Positions 33,991-44,249 are shown, counted from the first letter of the stretch. The stretch: 64,000 bases of DNA from Virgibacillus dokdonensis (GCF_900166595.1 NZ_LT745763.1:1644814-1708813); one strand, 5' to 3'. Notes: generated from the sequence alone by a model not told the origin. A program made the numbers and translations.

Positions 33991-35843
33991 ATGAACACAG
34001 AAAAAAATTTAAGAAGAAAGTATAGCGAGCTTCTATTTGCCAAGCAAAATGAACAGAGGTATCCAGAACAAAAAGGCTATGTAAAAGAGCGTGAGAAAAT
34101 AGAAAGGCAGTATTGGGATGCCGTACTTAAATCGAAGTTACCAAAAGAGCAGTTAGAAACAATGGAAAAACAGGTGATCAATGAGCTTGAAGAATTTGCT
34201 GGCTTGTACAAGCAAAATGTGGAGAATGATTTAGACAGTGATAAAGACAGAGAAGCTTTTAAAAAGCTGTTCATGCAAAAAGTTTTGGAAGAGTTAAGTG
34301 AGCCTGAACCAAATCAGCAAAAAGAAGCGACTCCATTTAACAAGCAGCAATACGAAGCCAAAGCGAAGGAATTCGAACAAAAATATGGTTATGATGTTGT
34401 TTATGCGCTTAAGAGAGAAGTATTGGATGAAATCAAAGAAATGGATCTATCGCCAGCTCAACGGGAAAAACTTCAGCATATAGAAACAGAATTAGAAAAA
34501 GAAAGAAAAATGCATCAAGAATTAGCGGAAAAGCAAAAAAACAGCAAAAAAGAAGCAAGTACTCAAAGGACTAATAATAGAACGATGGAAGCTCGTTACA
34601 AGCAGAGCGAGTTTTTAACTGGAGTTGAAAATAATTATACGCGTAATAATAAAATAGATAAAAAGCAACAAGTTGAACATTTGACGAATGAAATAGAGCA
34701 GGATATTGAAGATTATTTTGCAACTCCTGAACGTCTCAAAGAATATTTATCATTTATAGGAAATTTTCATCAGTATTCCTTTAGAAACACAGCATTGATT
34801 CACAGCCAATTTCAGGGAGCAACAGCAGTAGCCAGTGCTAAGTTTTGGAAGGATAATGGTTTTCCGGTAAAGAAAGGGAAAAAGGGATTCAAATCCTCGT
34901 GCCAAATAAAACGGATCCCAAGTTTAAAACAGAGGATGGGAAATGGAAACGTATAGAGGATGCAACAGATGAAGAAAGAGAAAAATTAGAAGCAAATCAA
35001 TTGGAGAAGAAAAGAAGCCGTCTTTCTTTTTCAGTGGGACATGTATTTGATATTAGTCAAACAGAAGCTACATCAAGTGATTTACCTCATATCTTTCCAA
35101 ATAAACGGTTAGACGGACAGGTGGAAAACTATAAAGCTACCCTGGATAGTCTCAAAAATATGGCCAATGAAATGAATATATCAGTCGGAGAACCTTTTGA
35201 GGAACTAGGTGCTGCAAAAGGAGCTTTTTACTATGACAATTCTGGTAAAAAAAATGGGCACATTGGTTTAAATCCTCGGAATAGTGAATTGCAGAATGTT
35301 AAAACATTGCTACATGAATTAGCACATGCAAAATTACATCACGTAAAGCATAAAAATCACCAGAAGCTTTCTACTGCTGAAAAGGAATTCCAAACAGAAA
35401 TGACTGCTTATACTGTAGCAAGTTACTTTGGTATGGATACAAGTGACTACTCCCTTAGTTATTTAGCAAATTGGACTCAGGGCAAGGATTTACACGACAA
35501 GGAAAAACTTTTACAAGAAGTAAGAGAAACAGCGACAGAATTTATTGGAGCAATGGAAGAAGGGTTTAATAAGCAAAAAACTAAGCAGCATGAATTTGAA
35601 GAAAATAAGGACACAATGAACAACTTATTCTGGTATGAAATGAAAGAAAGACCGATAGGGGACAACTCTCAACCCAAAGGATTTGTGGATTGGAAAGAAG
35701 GTGAAGGAAAGCATGGTATTGTAGCTTATGAGAGAAAGCTAACAGCTGATGAATTAGCTGAATTTGGGATGCAACCTTATGAAAAAAAGAAAACAAAAGA
35801 AAACAACAAACAAAAAGAAGCAGCTCTTTCTATGGAAGCTTAA
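33991..35843 (+). pseudogene. ArdC-like antirestriction protein with ImmA/IrrE-type protease domain, one frameshift
   Basis: ATG 33991 follows GTAAGGAT. An N-terminal coiled region (1-200) leads to the ArdC_N single-strand-DNA-binding domain: EDYFATPERLKEYLSFIGNF, HQYSFRNTALIHSQF and SAKFWKDNGFPVKKGKKG. There a one-base shift occurs at about 34885-34895. The next frame goes on in register with IQILVPNKTDP, then a zinc protease motif LLHELAHAKLHH (HExxH) and TEMTAYTVASYFGMD. ArdC-type proteins protect entering single-stranded DNA during conjugation from host restriction. The two halves could be made separately only if an internal start is used. A single-base error or true mutation are both possible. 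Confidence 0.75.
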
Positions 35844-35845
35844 AA

Positions 35846-35890
35846 GTATATTGTGCTACTGCTATATTAAACAGTAGTAGCACAATATAC
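35846..35890. terminator. Bidirectional terminator between convergent genes
   Basis: GTATATTGTGCTACT (35846-35860) pairs perfectly over 15 bp with AGTAGCACAATATAC (35876-35890). It lies between the ArdC-like gene (+) and parR (-). Confidence 0.75.
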
Positions 35891-35893
35891 ATC

Positions 35894-36172
35894 TTATTTT
35901 CCTAAATTAAGAATATCGTCGTTGTTTATAAAGGTATCATTACTTGATTCCTGATGTTGCGCTTTTGTATTCTCTTCTTTGCTTTCTGTGGAAGAGGTAG
36001 AGGATTTTGAAATGGGGCTGATTTCCCCTTTTTCCTCCATTTCCTTCATTAGTTTCCTAATAGCGATGCGAATATATTTGGAAGCTTGGCGATCGGGTAA
36101 AGATTGAAAGAATTCATGAATATCAGCATCTTCTAAGCTGTCATAGGAGAATAATTTCCGATGTGTAGTCAT
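35894..36172 (-). CDS. parR: ParR-like DNA-binding partition adaptor
   Basis: A 92-residue protein starting MTTHRKLFSYDSLEDADIHE. Its first half has SLPDRQASKYIRIAIRKLMK, a ribbon-helix-helix-like segment, and the second half is a polar, disordered tail ending NNDDILNLGK. ParR proteins bind the centromere by an RHH and cap the ParM filament by the C-terminal tail. GAAAGGGG precedes the ATG and the gene follows parM by 92 bp. The call rests mainly on operon position and shape, since ParR sequences are poorly conserved. Confidence 0.7.
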   Translation of the reverse strand: MTTHRKLFSYDSLEDADIHEFFQSLPDRQASKYIRIAIRKLMKEMEEKGEISPISKSSTSSTESKEENTKAQHQESSNDTFINNDDILNLGK

Positions 36173-36264
36173 GCGTTTACCCCTTTCATTTTAATATGTA
36201 ATACGTTTAATAGTATATACTATAGTTCATCCTAAAGCAAAATAGGGGAGAGATATCCCCTATT

Positions 36265-37323
36265 TTAACTAGCTTTTTCTTTACGACTAATGGTAGAAGC
36301 TAACTTGTAAAAGCCACTTAGATTTGCTTCCTGAGAGTTTTCTACTATAAGAACGGAATCCTCACCAAATGTGTCTTGAAAATAAGTGGATACGATGTGA
36401 ACACCGCCTCCGGTTAATATGAATTTATCGATACTATCTCGATTTGTTAGTACAGCGTCCATATCAGAGATAAGCTTCTCGATAAAGTTTGTAATGATGT
36501 CTTTTGCTATGTCTTCAAAAGAGTATTTTTTTCGCTCGGATACGGTGGCAACCATTGTGTTATTGCGAAAGCCCTCTTCTACAAAGCTTGCATCTAAACC
36601 TTTAATGCCATGTTCACGCTCGATTCGTTTAGCAATTCGTTTATGAATATCGTTCATACCCACATAATATGTTTCAGATTTATCTTCTAGGCGCTTTACA
36701 TTTTTAAAGGTGTCCATGATGGTTGTGCCTGCGCCGAAGTCAATGACGGTTAATGTGTTGTTTAAAAATTCCTTATGAACTTGTCCAGATTCATTCATGT
36801 ATTGGTGAAGTAGAGTGCCTAAGGGCTGCTCAATAATACGTACATCAGTAACATGGATGAATAACTGTTTGCCATTAATCTTCACAATGTGTTTTTGTTG
36901 TAAAAAGCGCTTAAACTCTTCGGCCTCTGTTGTTCCTACTTCTTGTGACGGAAGCCCCGTTACAACAATAACATCACGTAGTTCATCTTCTTCATAATCG
37001 CTAGCAAGCTCAGCAAGAATGAAAGAGCACAGAAGTTTGAAACGCTTTTGCGTATAACGGTGGTTATGTGTATATGTAGGAAGTAATGAACATGGATCCA
37101 CGACATCAGCAATTTCTTCTCCCCAAATATATGTTGTTCCGTCATCTAAGCTAGATTCAAATTCACGGTAACCAAATGAGACGTCAAAGCTCGAAGACAT
37201 GCCTGTAATGCTTGAACTTCCCATGCTTTCTTTTTTAGCAATAGAACTTGGAGCAATCATACTCCTTTTATCATTTCTTGCCTTTACAAAACCATTCCCC
37301 ACATCAAACGAAAAAGCTAACAT
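36265..37323 (-). CDS. parM: ParM/StbA-family actin-like plasmid segregation protein
   Basis: GGGAGGA before ATG 37321-37323 sets the start as MLAFSFDVGNGFVKAR (an in-frame ATG at 37338 overlaps that site). The actin-fold motifs are visible: phosphate 1 DVGNGFVKA, phosphate 2 VIDFGAGTTIMDTF and the adenosine motif ILTGGGVH. The 352-residue length is right for ParM/Alp proteins. They polymerise with ATP and push sister plasmids apart through ParR bound to parC. The presence of a complete-looking partition operon suggests that the 34-41 kb block came from a low-copy plasmid or an ICE with an episomal stage. Confidence 0.85.
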   Translation of the reverse strand: MLAFSFDVGNGFVKARNDKRSMIAPSSIAKKESMGSSSITGMSSSFDVSFGYREFESSLDDGTTYIWGEEIADVVDPCSLLPTYTHNHRYTQKRFKLLCSFILAELASDYEEDELRDVIVVTGLPSQEVGTTEAEEFKRFLQQKHIVKINGKQLFIHVTDVRIIEQPLGTLLHQYMNESGQVHKEFLNNTLTVIDFGAGTTIMDTFKNVKRLEDKSETYYVGMNDIHKRIAKRIEREHGIKGLDASFVEEGFRNNTMVATVSERKKYSFEDIAKDIITNFIEKLISDMDAVLTNRDSIDKFILTGGGVHIVSTYFQDTFGEDSVLIVENSQEANLSGFYKLASTISRKEKAS

Positions 37324-37338
37324 ATAAATTCCTCCCAT

Positions 37339-37560
37339 GTCATTTATTTTTTATATACATTATAATATTCTGTAATATATAATTCAATATATAAAAGAAA
37401 TAAAATATATCACAGTATATATTTAAAGGGATAAAGATTGTTGGTTTTAGTCGTTTATAACCAGTAGTATATATTGTTTGTTGCATAGAAAATGAATTGC
37501 AGATCAACCGTTTCATATTCCTTGTGCATTTAGTATAATGCAACTAAAAGGGTTACATTG
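37339..37560. other. AT-rich region upstream of parM, candidate parC centromere
   Basis: 37380-37435 is very AT-rich and contains several short repeats of the type AATATATAA (AATATATAAT, AATATATAAA, AATATATCAC, GTATATATT). ParM operons usually carry the ParR-binding iterons and the promoter just upstream of parM. The repeats are short and the composition is biased, so this is an inference from position. Confidence 0.4.
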
Positions 37561-37588
37561 AAATTATTACCAATGGGGATGGGAGGGG

Positions 37589-39313
37589 ATGTTCATTAAG
37601 GCGCTTTATGTGAGCGACCTCCATAGCTATATTGACAAAACGATATCACGCCTAGAACAAATACATACACAAGTGAAAAACATCCAGAAGAGTATAGAAG
37701 CTATGATAGCTTTGGAGGATGAATTTAAAGGGAAACTGGCTAATTCCATTCGTGCCTTTTATCAAGAGGTGCACATGCCGTTTCTGTTGTTTCTAGAAGG
37801 ATTTATTACGAATTACACCGATACTTTACAGAAAATGAAAAAGTCGATTCAGTACATGGAGCCAGATAAAGACGGGGTTATTCGAGAAGATTTTATTTCT
37901 CAAGATGTACGACGGGGATTAGAACGAATGGAACAAGTTACGATGGATTTAACAGATGAAGCGAATGCTATTATCCAATCGGTAAGTGATATTGTGGACT
38001 TACCTAAGATAGATGATAGCGAGTTCTTGAATAATGTACAACATGGAAAGAAAAAGACCCATAAGACTCTAGAAAAGTTGTATGAATTGGATCGTCATAA
38101 TACAGCTAAGTTGGAACCGATTGAACAAGATATTCACATGATGAAAAACTACATTAGCCAAATCCGCGAGTTAGGAAATAATGGCCAAATACATATTGGC
38201 AGTTACCAAGCACGGCAATTAGCAGATCAAAGGTTTCATAAAGATCTAATAAGCGGCATTAGGAGTAAGGCTGTTCGAAATGCCGTTGGGCTAGAGACGG
38301 TGCTTGGTGAGGTTGGCAAGTATCTATTATCTCAGCATTTGCCACCAGCAAACTTGTTCGTGCATTATCTACAGAAAAAATTTGGGCTACAAACAATGGA
38401 TTATAGCTATCGGGCAATGCAAGCAGCTGTGGCAGCATCAGGAGATAGTTTAACTACAAGGGAATTTACTACCATTGAACATTAAGTAGTTTCCTCAGTA
38501 AACATCTCCGACTATAAAAAAGTACACCAGGGAACTTACTATACGTTGACAGATGGTAGAATTATAAGGAAATATCAATCAGAATCCGGAAACGCTGAGT
38601 ATGAACTAGTGGATGCTATTCCTTCTGATCGACACAAGCCAAAAGATCCGGAAAAGAATTGGATTGAAAAGACAACACAAGGAATAGCTAAAGCAGGTTT
38701 ACACGTAGGTTTAGCAGGATATAAGACAGGAAAAACAGGCTTAAAACTTTCCAAGAAAGCGTTAGACTTTGTTATTGTAGATGATATAAAAACCGTTCTG
38801 GACTCAGAGGCCTCTACAGGTGAAAGATTATGGACTGGCGCTTCTATTATTCCAGCGGGCAAAGTCTTAAAGCTAGCTAAGGCTGGTGGAGTTATTAAAT
38901 TTGCGGATAAGGGTAAGCAGACTGCGAAGAAAGTTAGGGATACGGAGAATAGAGCACCTTCTTATGGAAAGAAATCAGTACCTGCAGGACCTTATCGTGA
39001 AGTAAATGGCTTTCCAGTTAAAGTAAAGTCAGGAGCTCAGGAGAAGCATATTCTTAATACCCCAAACTATAAACAAGAATTAGCAAATGGGAAAAATAAG
39101 AGTATCTTCTACGGGGATAATAAAACTGTACAGGAAATGCTCGATAAGTTTGCGGGGAAGGGAACTTCGATTAACAAAAATAAAGAAAGAATAAACTTTG
39201 GTGAACCAATAGGCAAATACTATGATCGCAATACTGGTGAATATCATGAGACTACTAAAGGATTGATACATTATGGGAAAGACGGTGCTCATATAGTACC
39301 ATCCAGACCATAA
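37589..39313 (+). pseudogene. LXG polymorphic toxin with C-terminal type 50 nuclease domain, in-frame stop
   Basis: GGGAGGGG sits before ATG 37589. Residues 1-298 form the helical LXG-type targeting domain (MFIKALYVSDLHSYIDKTIS, LEQIHTQVKNIQKSIEAMI). TAA at 38483-38485 interrupts the frame, and the same frame runs on without any other stop to 39313: YKKVHQGTYYTLTDGRIIRK, a glycine-rich linker (GLAGYKTGKTGLKLSKKALD), then KSGAQEKHILNTPNYKQEL and GLIHYGKDGAHIVPSRP. The last part matches polymorphic toxin type 50 (Ntox50), a predicted RNase-like domain. One base change would restore a 574-residue type VII-secreted antibacterial toxin. The nuclease half has no good start of its own. Confidence 0.78.
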
Positions 39314-39336
39314 AAACATAAGAAAAGAGGATGTAT

Positions 39337-39669
39337 ATGGGGTATGACTTTTTAATAGGAGCATTAATAAATTATGAAGATAGAGACATGATACTAGAAT
39401 GGGAAAATGGATTGAGGATTATTGGCGAACTAGATACAGTATTCGAAACAGACAATGGTTTAGAAGAGGATGATATAAATTATACAGAATATGATGCAGC
39501 TGTATTTAAAGTAAATAAAATTTTAACATATCCTTCTACTAATGAAAGTAGTATATATAATTGGTTAAAACAAGAGAAAAGTTCATTGGTTGAAATCTCT
39601 CTCTACGATGACCCACCAAGTGCGGTTTATTTAACTGACGAGCAATGTGTGTGGAAAAGAGATAGCTAA
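39337..39669 (+). CDS. Putative immunity protein for the LXG type 50 toxin
   Basis: AAAAGAGG at 39323-39330 favours ATG 39337 over 39331. The 110-residue cytoplasmic protein, [20 protein letters not shown]..., is strongly acidic ([17 protein letters not shown]) and has no signal. It starts 24 bp after the toxin stop. Immediate downstream position, small size and acidity are the marks of LXG immunity genes. The immunity family is not one I can name. It is intact although the toxin is not, which is the expected order of decay. Confidence 0.7.
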   Translation: MGYDFLIGALINYEDRDMILEWENGLRIIGELDTVFETDNGLEEDDINYTEYDAAVFKVNKILTYPSTNESSIYNWLKQEKSSLVEISLYDDPPSAVYLTDEQCVWKRDS

Positions 39670-39692
39670 AAATAATACCGTAGTTAACATAG

Positions 39693-39730
39693 AACCTTGA
39701 TTGGCCAATCCTTTCAAGGTTTTTCTTTTT
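39693..39730 (+). terminator. Terminator after the immunity gene
   Basis: AACCTTGA (39693-39700) pairs with TCAAGGTT (39714-39721), with an inner TTGGCCAA palindrome in the loop, followed by TTTCTTTTT. Confidence 0.7.
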
Positions 39731-39936
39731 CATAAATTCTCTTTATAAGTATTGGAACATTCGTTTGTAGCCTAAATAGAGTACAGAAAAAGTGTCCTCT
39801 ACGTAGGATACAGAAAAAATAGTTTCTCCATTTATCATTTTGTGAAATAATAAACCTGTTACCGCAACTGCAATCATAACTCTTCCCGTAATGTTATAAT
39901 GGAAGTACGCATATTTTGGTATGGGGGAGGGGCAAT

Positions 39937-41460
39937 ATGTTTAAACAGTCCGATGTAGAAATAACTAAATATAATGACTATAAATATTTAATTTACACTC
40001 GTGTTTCCAGTGATAAAGATAGCCAAAAAGAATCTGTTCCTAACCAAATTGATATATGTCGATACTGGCTGGAACAGAACCATTATGAATTTAATGAGAA
40101 CGCTGTGTTAGTTGATGAAGATAAATCAGGGACACTATTCCTGGAAAGAACGGCCATGCAATTAATTCTCCAAAAAGCTAGAAATCGTGAAATAAAGATG
40201 GTTCTTTTTAAATCTATACATAGATTAGCTCGTGATTTAAAGGATGCTTTGGAAATTAAAGAAGTGTTGCTTGGTCATGGTGTAAGAGTAGTAACCATCG
40301 AAGAAGGCTATGATAGCTATGTAGAAGGAAAAAACGACATGAAATTTGAAATGTTTTCGATGTTTGCTGCACAATATCCAAAGTCTTTATCTGTTTCCAT
40401 TAGCTCTGCTCTTGCAGCTAAAGTACGGAGAGGGGAGCATATAGGGAAAATCCCATACGGTTATGACCGTATTGATCAGAAGTTAGTTATTAAAGAAGAT
40501 GAGGCAAATGTAATTCGGCAAATCTACAAATGGTATAACGAAGAAGGATTTGGCTTTAAAAAAATCACACACTTGTTGAACAAGGGTGTTCAACAAGGGG
40601 AGATTCTTCCGCCGAGAAGTGGAAAAGCATGGCAGATTACGTCTATTCAACGAATTATTAAAAATCCAACGTTTTGTGGAACTTTCATACTCAATCAATA
40701 TACCACAATTAAAGTAGATGGCCGTAAAAAACAGATACGCAACCCAGAAGAAAAATGGATTGTTTTTGAAGATCATCACCCTGCAATTGTTAGTAAAGAA
40801 GATTGGAAACTAGCAAATAATAAAAAGAAGGTCAACATTAAAACGAAAATCACGCCATGGAATGAATTTCGTGGTCTTCTCAAATGTGGGAAATGTGGAT
40901 CTAATATAGTGATTATTCAATCTTGGAACCAAAAACTAGATGGAACGAAAACCCATTGGCGATATTTAAAATGTAGTGCTTATAGGAGAAGTGGGAAGAG
41001 TGGATGCGACAATCATGTACCTATTCGCTATGAAGAATTTCGCCGTTTTATAGTTGAGCGCCTATTAGAAACTGGACAAAAAGTTTCGCTTGATTTTAAC
41101 AATACTTTAAATAATCACTCTAAGCAGCAAGTGAAGCAATTGGAAAATAGTATTGCGAAGTATCAAGAGAAAAGCGAAGGTCTTGTTGATCTTTACCTTG
41201 ATAGATTGATTGATAAAGTAGAATTTCAAGTTAGAAGAAAAGAATTTGAACAACAGATAAAAGAAGCCCAGGATAAACTGTTCTTGTATAAAAATGAAGA
41301 AGTACAGGAAGTATCTGTGAAAAACATCCAACAAGCTTTTAAAACGATCGAAAAAAAGGATCAGGATTTATACCATGTTTTAAAGGTAATCATTGATTAT
41401 ATAACAGTAAATATAGATGGCAGCGTGGATATCAAATATAATTTTGATTTGAATAAGTAG
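39937..41460 (+). CDS. Large serine recombinase (integrase)
   Basis: GGGGGAGGGG precedes ATG 39937 (TTG 39916 is in frame upstream of it). The catalytic domain opens YLIYTRVSSDKDSQKESVPN with nucleophile Ser24, and continues with the Resolvase core (LVDEDKSGTLFLERTAMQ, FKSIHRLARDLKDALEIKE). The Recombinase domain follows (GKIPYGYDRI, SIQRIIKNPTFCGTFI), a zinc ribbon (CGKCGS...C, near residues 320-370) and a C-terminal coiled coil. At 507 residues it is a full-size integrase of the phage/ICE/skin type. The GKIPYGYD segment and a VSSDKD active site are typical. A near-copy of its last 47 codons lies 3.1 kb downstream at 44451. It may be the integrase of one of the resident elements; its att sites were not identified. 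Confidence 0.9.
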   Translation: MFKQSDVEITKYNDYKYLIYTRVSSDKDSQKESVPNQIDICRYWLEQNHYEFNENAVLVDEDKSGTLFLERTAMQLILQKARNREIKMVLFKSIHRLARDLKDALEIKEVLLGHGVRVVTIEEGYDSYVEGKNDMKFEMFSMFAAQYPKSLSVSISSALAAKVRRGEHIGKIPYGYDRIDQKLVIKEDEANVIRQIYKWYNEEGFGFKKITHLLNKGVQQGEILPPRSGKAWQITSIQRIIKNPTFCGTFILNQYTTIKVDGRKKQIRNPEEKWIVFEDHHPAIVSKEDWKLANNKKKVNIKTKITPWNEFRGLLKCGKCGSNIVIIQSWNQKLDGTKTHWRYLKCSAYRRSGKSGCDNHVPIRYEEFRRFIVERLLETGQKVSLDFNNTLNNHSKQQVKQLENSIAKYQEKSEGLVDLYLDRLIDKVEFQVRRKEFEQQIKEAQDKLFLYKNEEVQEVSVKNIQQAFKTIEKKDQDLYHVLKVIIDYITVNIDGSVDIKYNFDLNK

Positions 41461-41933
41461 ATTATAAAATCATGATATAAAGTACTGCATGTTAAATAAT
41501 CAGAAGGGATGGGAGACCGTTTTATATTAAGTTAATATGTTACGTTATTAACTGTAGTTTCAGGTATGCTAAATAAGCCTTAATGATTGATGCGAAAGGA
41601 ATGCTACTATCTATTATTAAAATGCGTCAGTATTAAGTGTTGACTTTTGAAAAGTAAAGCAATTCGCTGAAAAGCTATCTGGAATTTATTAAGTTGTTTG
41701 TCAGTAAGAGGATATCCGTTATGTCATGGTTGGTCGAGTTACCAATGGCAAAACTGATATCCTCTATCTCGATATAGCATACGTAGATGAGGTTGGAATA
41801 GATTTTTTACTAAAAGGAAAACGAAAATTTTCTGATCTTCACCAAAATTATAAAAACCATGACAAACGCCAAATCAATACATATTATCAGTTAATATACT
41901 AAAGAAGATTGTAATAAGAAAGGAGTGTTTAGA
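41461..41933 (+). other. Debris downstream of the recombinase
   Basis: 41461-41570 resembles 44595-44700, including a broken copy of the small membrane gene at 44656. A short open frame at 41726-41902 (MVGRVTNGKTDILYLDIAYV...) has no ribosome binding site and is not recognised; it may be a fragment of an element gene. AAAGGAGTG at 41920 serves the next gene. Confidence 0.4.
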
Positions 41934-41981
41934 ATGAATAAAATTTATAAAAAGCCTTGTAGTACTTCTTATATAAAATGT

Positions 41982-43529
41982 CACTAGCGTTGCATAAAAA
42001 GTAATGCTTCAAGTCAAGCGTTAATTTTCCATTTGAGACATAGGTAACAGAATTTTCTGATATATGTTATTTGTACACAATGAAAAAAAGACAACAGGCA
42101 TGAGAGGTAGCCCTTCATCCATTTTTTGAATAGTATATACTTTTAAACGAATGGATCGTATGTTAAATCATCTAAGTGTAACACGTCTCCTGTCTCATAT
42201 TGTGCTAGGGTCTCTGCAAAAATTCGCTCATTGTCCCACCTTCGTCGTCCACTGGACTCTCGCTCTGGTTCTTTACGTACTTTCAAAATAAAGGTTGCCA
42301 TGGATTGATCGTAACCATCCTTTATCCAACGCAACATTTCCAACAAGGTTCCTTTGAAACCTATTTTATTTTTCATTAGGATGATCAGGCAAAAGGTAAT
42401 CATTGCAAGATAGACTTGATTATAAACGGCATTTTCACTCTTACCATATAATGTTGTAATGACCAAGTGTTGCTTGATCCATTTGAAAAACAACTCTATT
42501 TTCCAGCGGTTTCGGTAGATATCGCTGATTTCTTGCGCACTGCGCTTGGCGTCGTTACACACAATCCGAATAGGCTTGCCATTACTATCTGTTGTCTCTA
42601 TCAATTGTAATGGATGTTTCATGTTTCCGATTGTCACCATGGCATGGCGTGTGATGGGAGAAGATGGATCCACGAGTAACTCTTCCACGACGTGTACCAC
42701 TGTATTGGCTTTGATACGCGTTGCAAATTTTATTCCTTTTTCCGAATAGGCATCGAACTTCGCAAAGTTGAAGTACCCGCGATCGAATACATGAAGCACA
42801 TCTAACTGATAAACAATTAATTCATCCAGCTGTGTCTCATCCGCTGGTCGGGCTGGCGTTAGAATCATCTTATCTAGCGAGAGCGTATCATTGCACAACC
42901 TAATTGAAGTGTGCATTTTAATCCCGGCTTTTGTTTCTCGAAAATCAGCCCATTCATAGCCACTAAGACACATGGAAATAGTCGATGAATCAATCAAATG
43001 CAGCTGAAGCAATGCCTTTCCTGCTTTCACAGGTCCTAGTGTATACTGTACCTTTTGAATGAGATGACGAAGAATAGCTTCTGGTATTTCATGTGGGATT
43101 TGTCTATTCTTACGCGAGAGTTGTGACTTACTGATACTGTCTATACCTACTAATCGCTGCACCGTTTTTTTGCGTGAAACAGACTGACTGATTACTGCAA
43201 GATTTTCTGATTTTTTAAGTTGTGCGTAAATAAATAAGCGAATATAGGCAATGGTATCTAGCTTTTTCACATACTTGTCTACCCCTTCTATATCAATCAT
43301 TTTTTGAATAACTTTTGTATCTAATGGATGAATGTATTCCTTGAATACCATTTTTATGGTATGATTGTCCATGAAAGACTCCTTATAATTTGGGATTTGG
43401 ACAGGACTACCATTCCCTTATTATAAGGTTTTTTTATGCGTTTTTGTATTGATAATTCCTATTATTCTTAGTATTGACACAAGTTGTTTTTTCTTGACTA
43501 CTTTATAAAAAGTTTATGCAACGCTAGTG
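41982..43529 (-). mobile_element. IS4-family insertion sequence with 9-bp target duplication
   Basis: The 1548-bp element has perfect 17-bp terminal inverted repeats (CACTAGCGTTGCATAAA and its complement) and is flanked by the direct repeat ATAAAATGT at 41973-41981 and 43530-43538. This is a clean, probably recent insertion. Confidence 0.93.
42143..43372 (-). CDS. IS4-family transposase
   Basis: A 409-residue DDE transposase with an N-terminal DUF4372-like segment (KYVKKLDTIAYIRLFIYAQL), LQLHLIDSSTI (first Asp), VLHVFDRGYFNFAKF (second Asp region) and IYRNRWKIELFFKWIKQHL, the YREK-type Glu motif of IS4. Full length and apparently intact. Confidence 0.92.
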   Translation of the reverse strand: MDNHTIKMVFKEYIHPLDTKVIQKMIDIEGVDKYVKKLDTIAYIRLFIYAQLKKSENLAVISQSVSRKKTVQRLVGIDSISKSQLSRKNRQIPHEIPEAILRHLIQKVQYTLGPVKAGKALLQLHLIDSSTISMCLSGYEWADFRETKAGIKMHTSIRLCNDTLSLDKMILTPARPADETQLDELIVYQLDVLHVFDRGYFNFAKFDAYSEKGIKFATRIKANTVVHVVEELLVDPSSPITRHAMVTIGNMKHPLQLIETTDSNGKPIRIVCNDAKRSAQEISDIYRNRWKIELFFKWIKQHLVITTLYGKSENAVYNQVYLAMITFCLIILMKNKIGFKGTLLEMLRWIKDGYDQSMATFILKVRKEPERESSGRRRWDNERIFAETLAQYETGDVLHLDDLTYDPFV

Positions 43530-44249
43530 ATAAAATGTAAAAAACGGAAGAATTACCATTCTTGCTGTTTCCCATGTTCGTCTAAAAAAGCATGTACTTC
43601 AAAATTAGATAATCACCATTGTTGTTATCAAAAGAAAAAATGCACAAGTGATTTTGATTGCTCTCATTGCTGTAAAAAAGAAACTTCTTCTGCTTTTAGA
43701 GCTGTTAATAATATGTCTAATCAGACCGTAACAGCTGATACAATACTAAAAGTTATGTACCCAAATGAACAATACGATTTTGGAAATGAGTATAATCCTG
43801 GCGCTTCTACTTTCATCCCAAATTGTAGTGGTATTTATTCATTAATAGCTAGTATTCAATTTGACGTTGCGGAAGGTGTTCTTGAAGATTACAGGGTACG
43901 AATAATAATACGTGTAAATGGTGTAGATGTAGCTAGAGATAATGATTTTTTTACTTCAATTGACCTTGATTTTGATAATGATATAGCCGTTTCGACTATT
44001 ATACAGCTTAATGCTGGTGACATAGTAGAGGTGTTCATAGATAGTTCAGAGACAGGCGATATAATGAATGAACCAGCGACCACAAGATTTGAAGGAGCTA
44101 AAATCAGTAACACCATTGATAACTGTCCTCCATATCATCAATCAATTAATTATTGTTATTAACTTTTTAATTAAAACAAGAGGAATTGATATATTCTATA
44201 TAAAGCGCTATAGACTCCTTCTAAAATAATTAGTCAAATTATCAGTAAT

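Larger units (their letters stand above)
41934..44162 (+). pseudogene. Cysteine-rich C1q-like surface (spore/exosporium-type) protein split by an IS
   Basis: Removing 41982-43529 and one 9-bp repeat joins ATG 41934 (after AAAGGAGTG) to the frame ending 44162: MNKIYKKPCSTSYIK then CKKRKNYHSCCFPC and on. The 223-residue product has a cysteine/histidine/lysine-rich first third with paired Cys (HHCCYQKKKC, HCCKKE), then a beta-rich C1q/TNF-like domain (NNMSNQTVTADTILKVMYPN, SGIYSLIASIQFDVAEG, VEVFIDSSETGDI). Such a fold with a self-associating N-terminus fits exosporium or spore-coat surface proteins. The remaining 43527-44162 frame begins with GTG supplied by the IS end, so a truncated 211-residue protein might still be made, but no ribosome binding site is seen. 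Confidence 0.7.

Noticed and set aside
37380..37435. Replication origin iterons in the AT-rich region before parM
   Set aside because: No initiator gene in the window and no long, regularly spaced iterons. Position fits a ParR site better.
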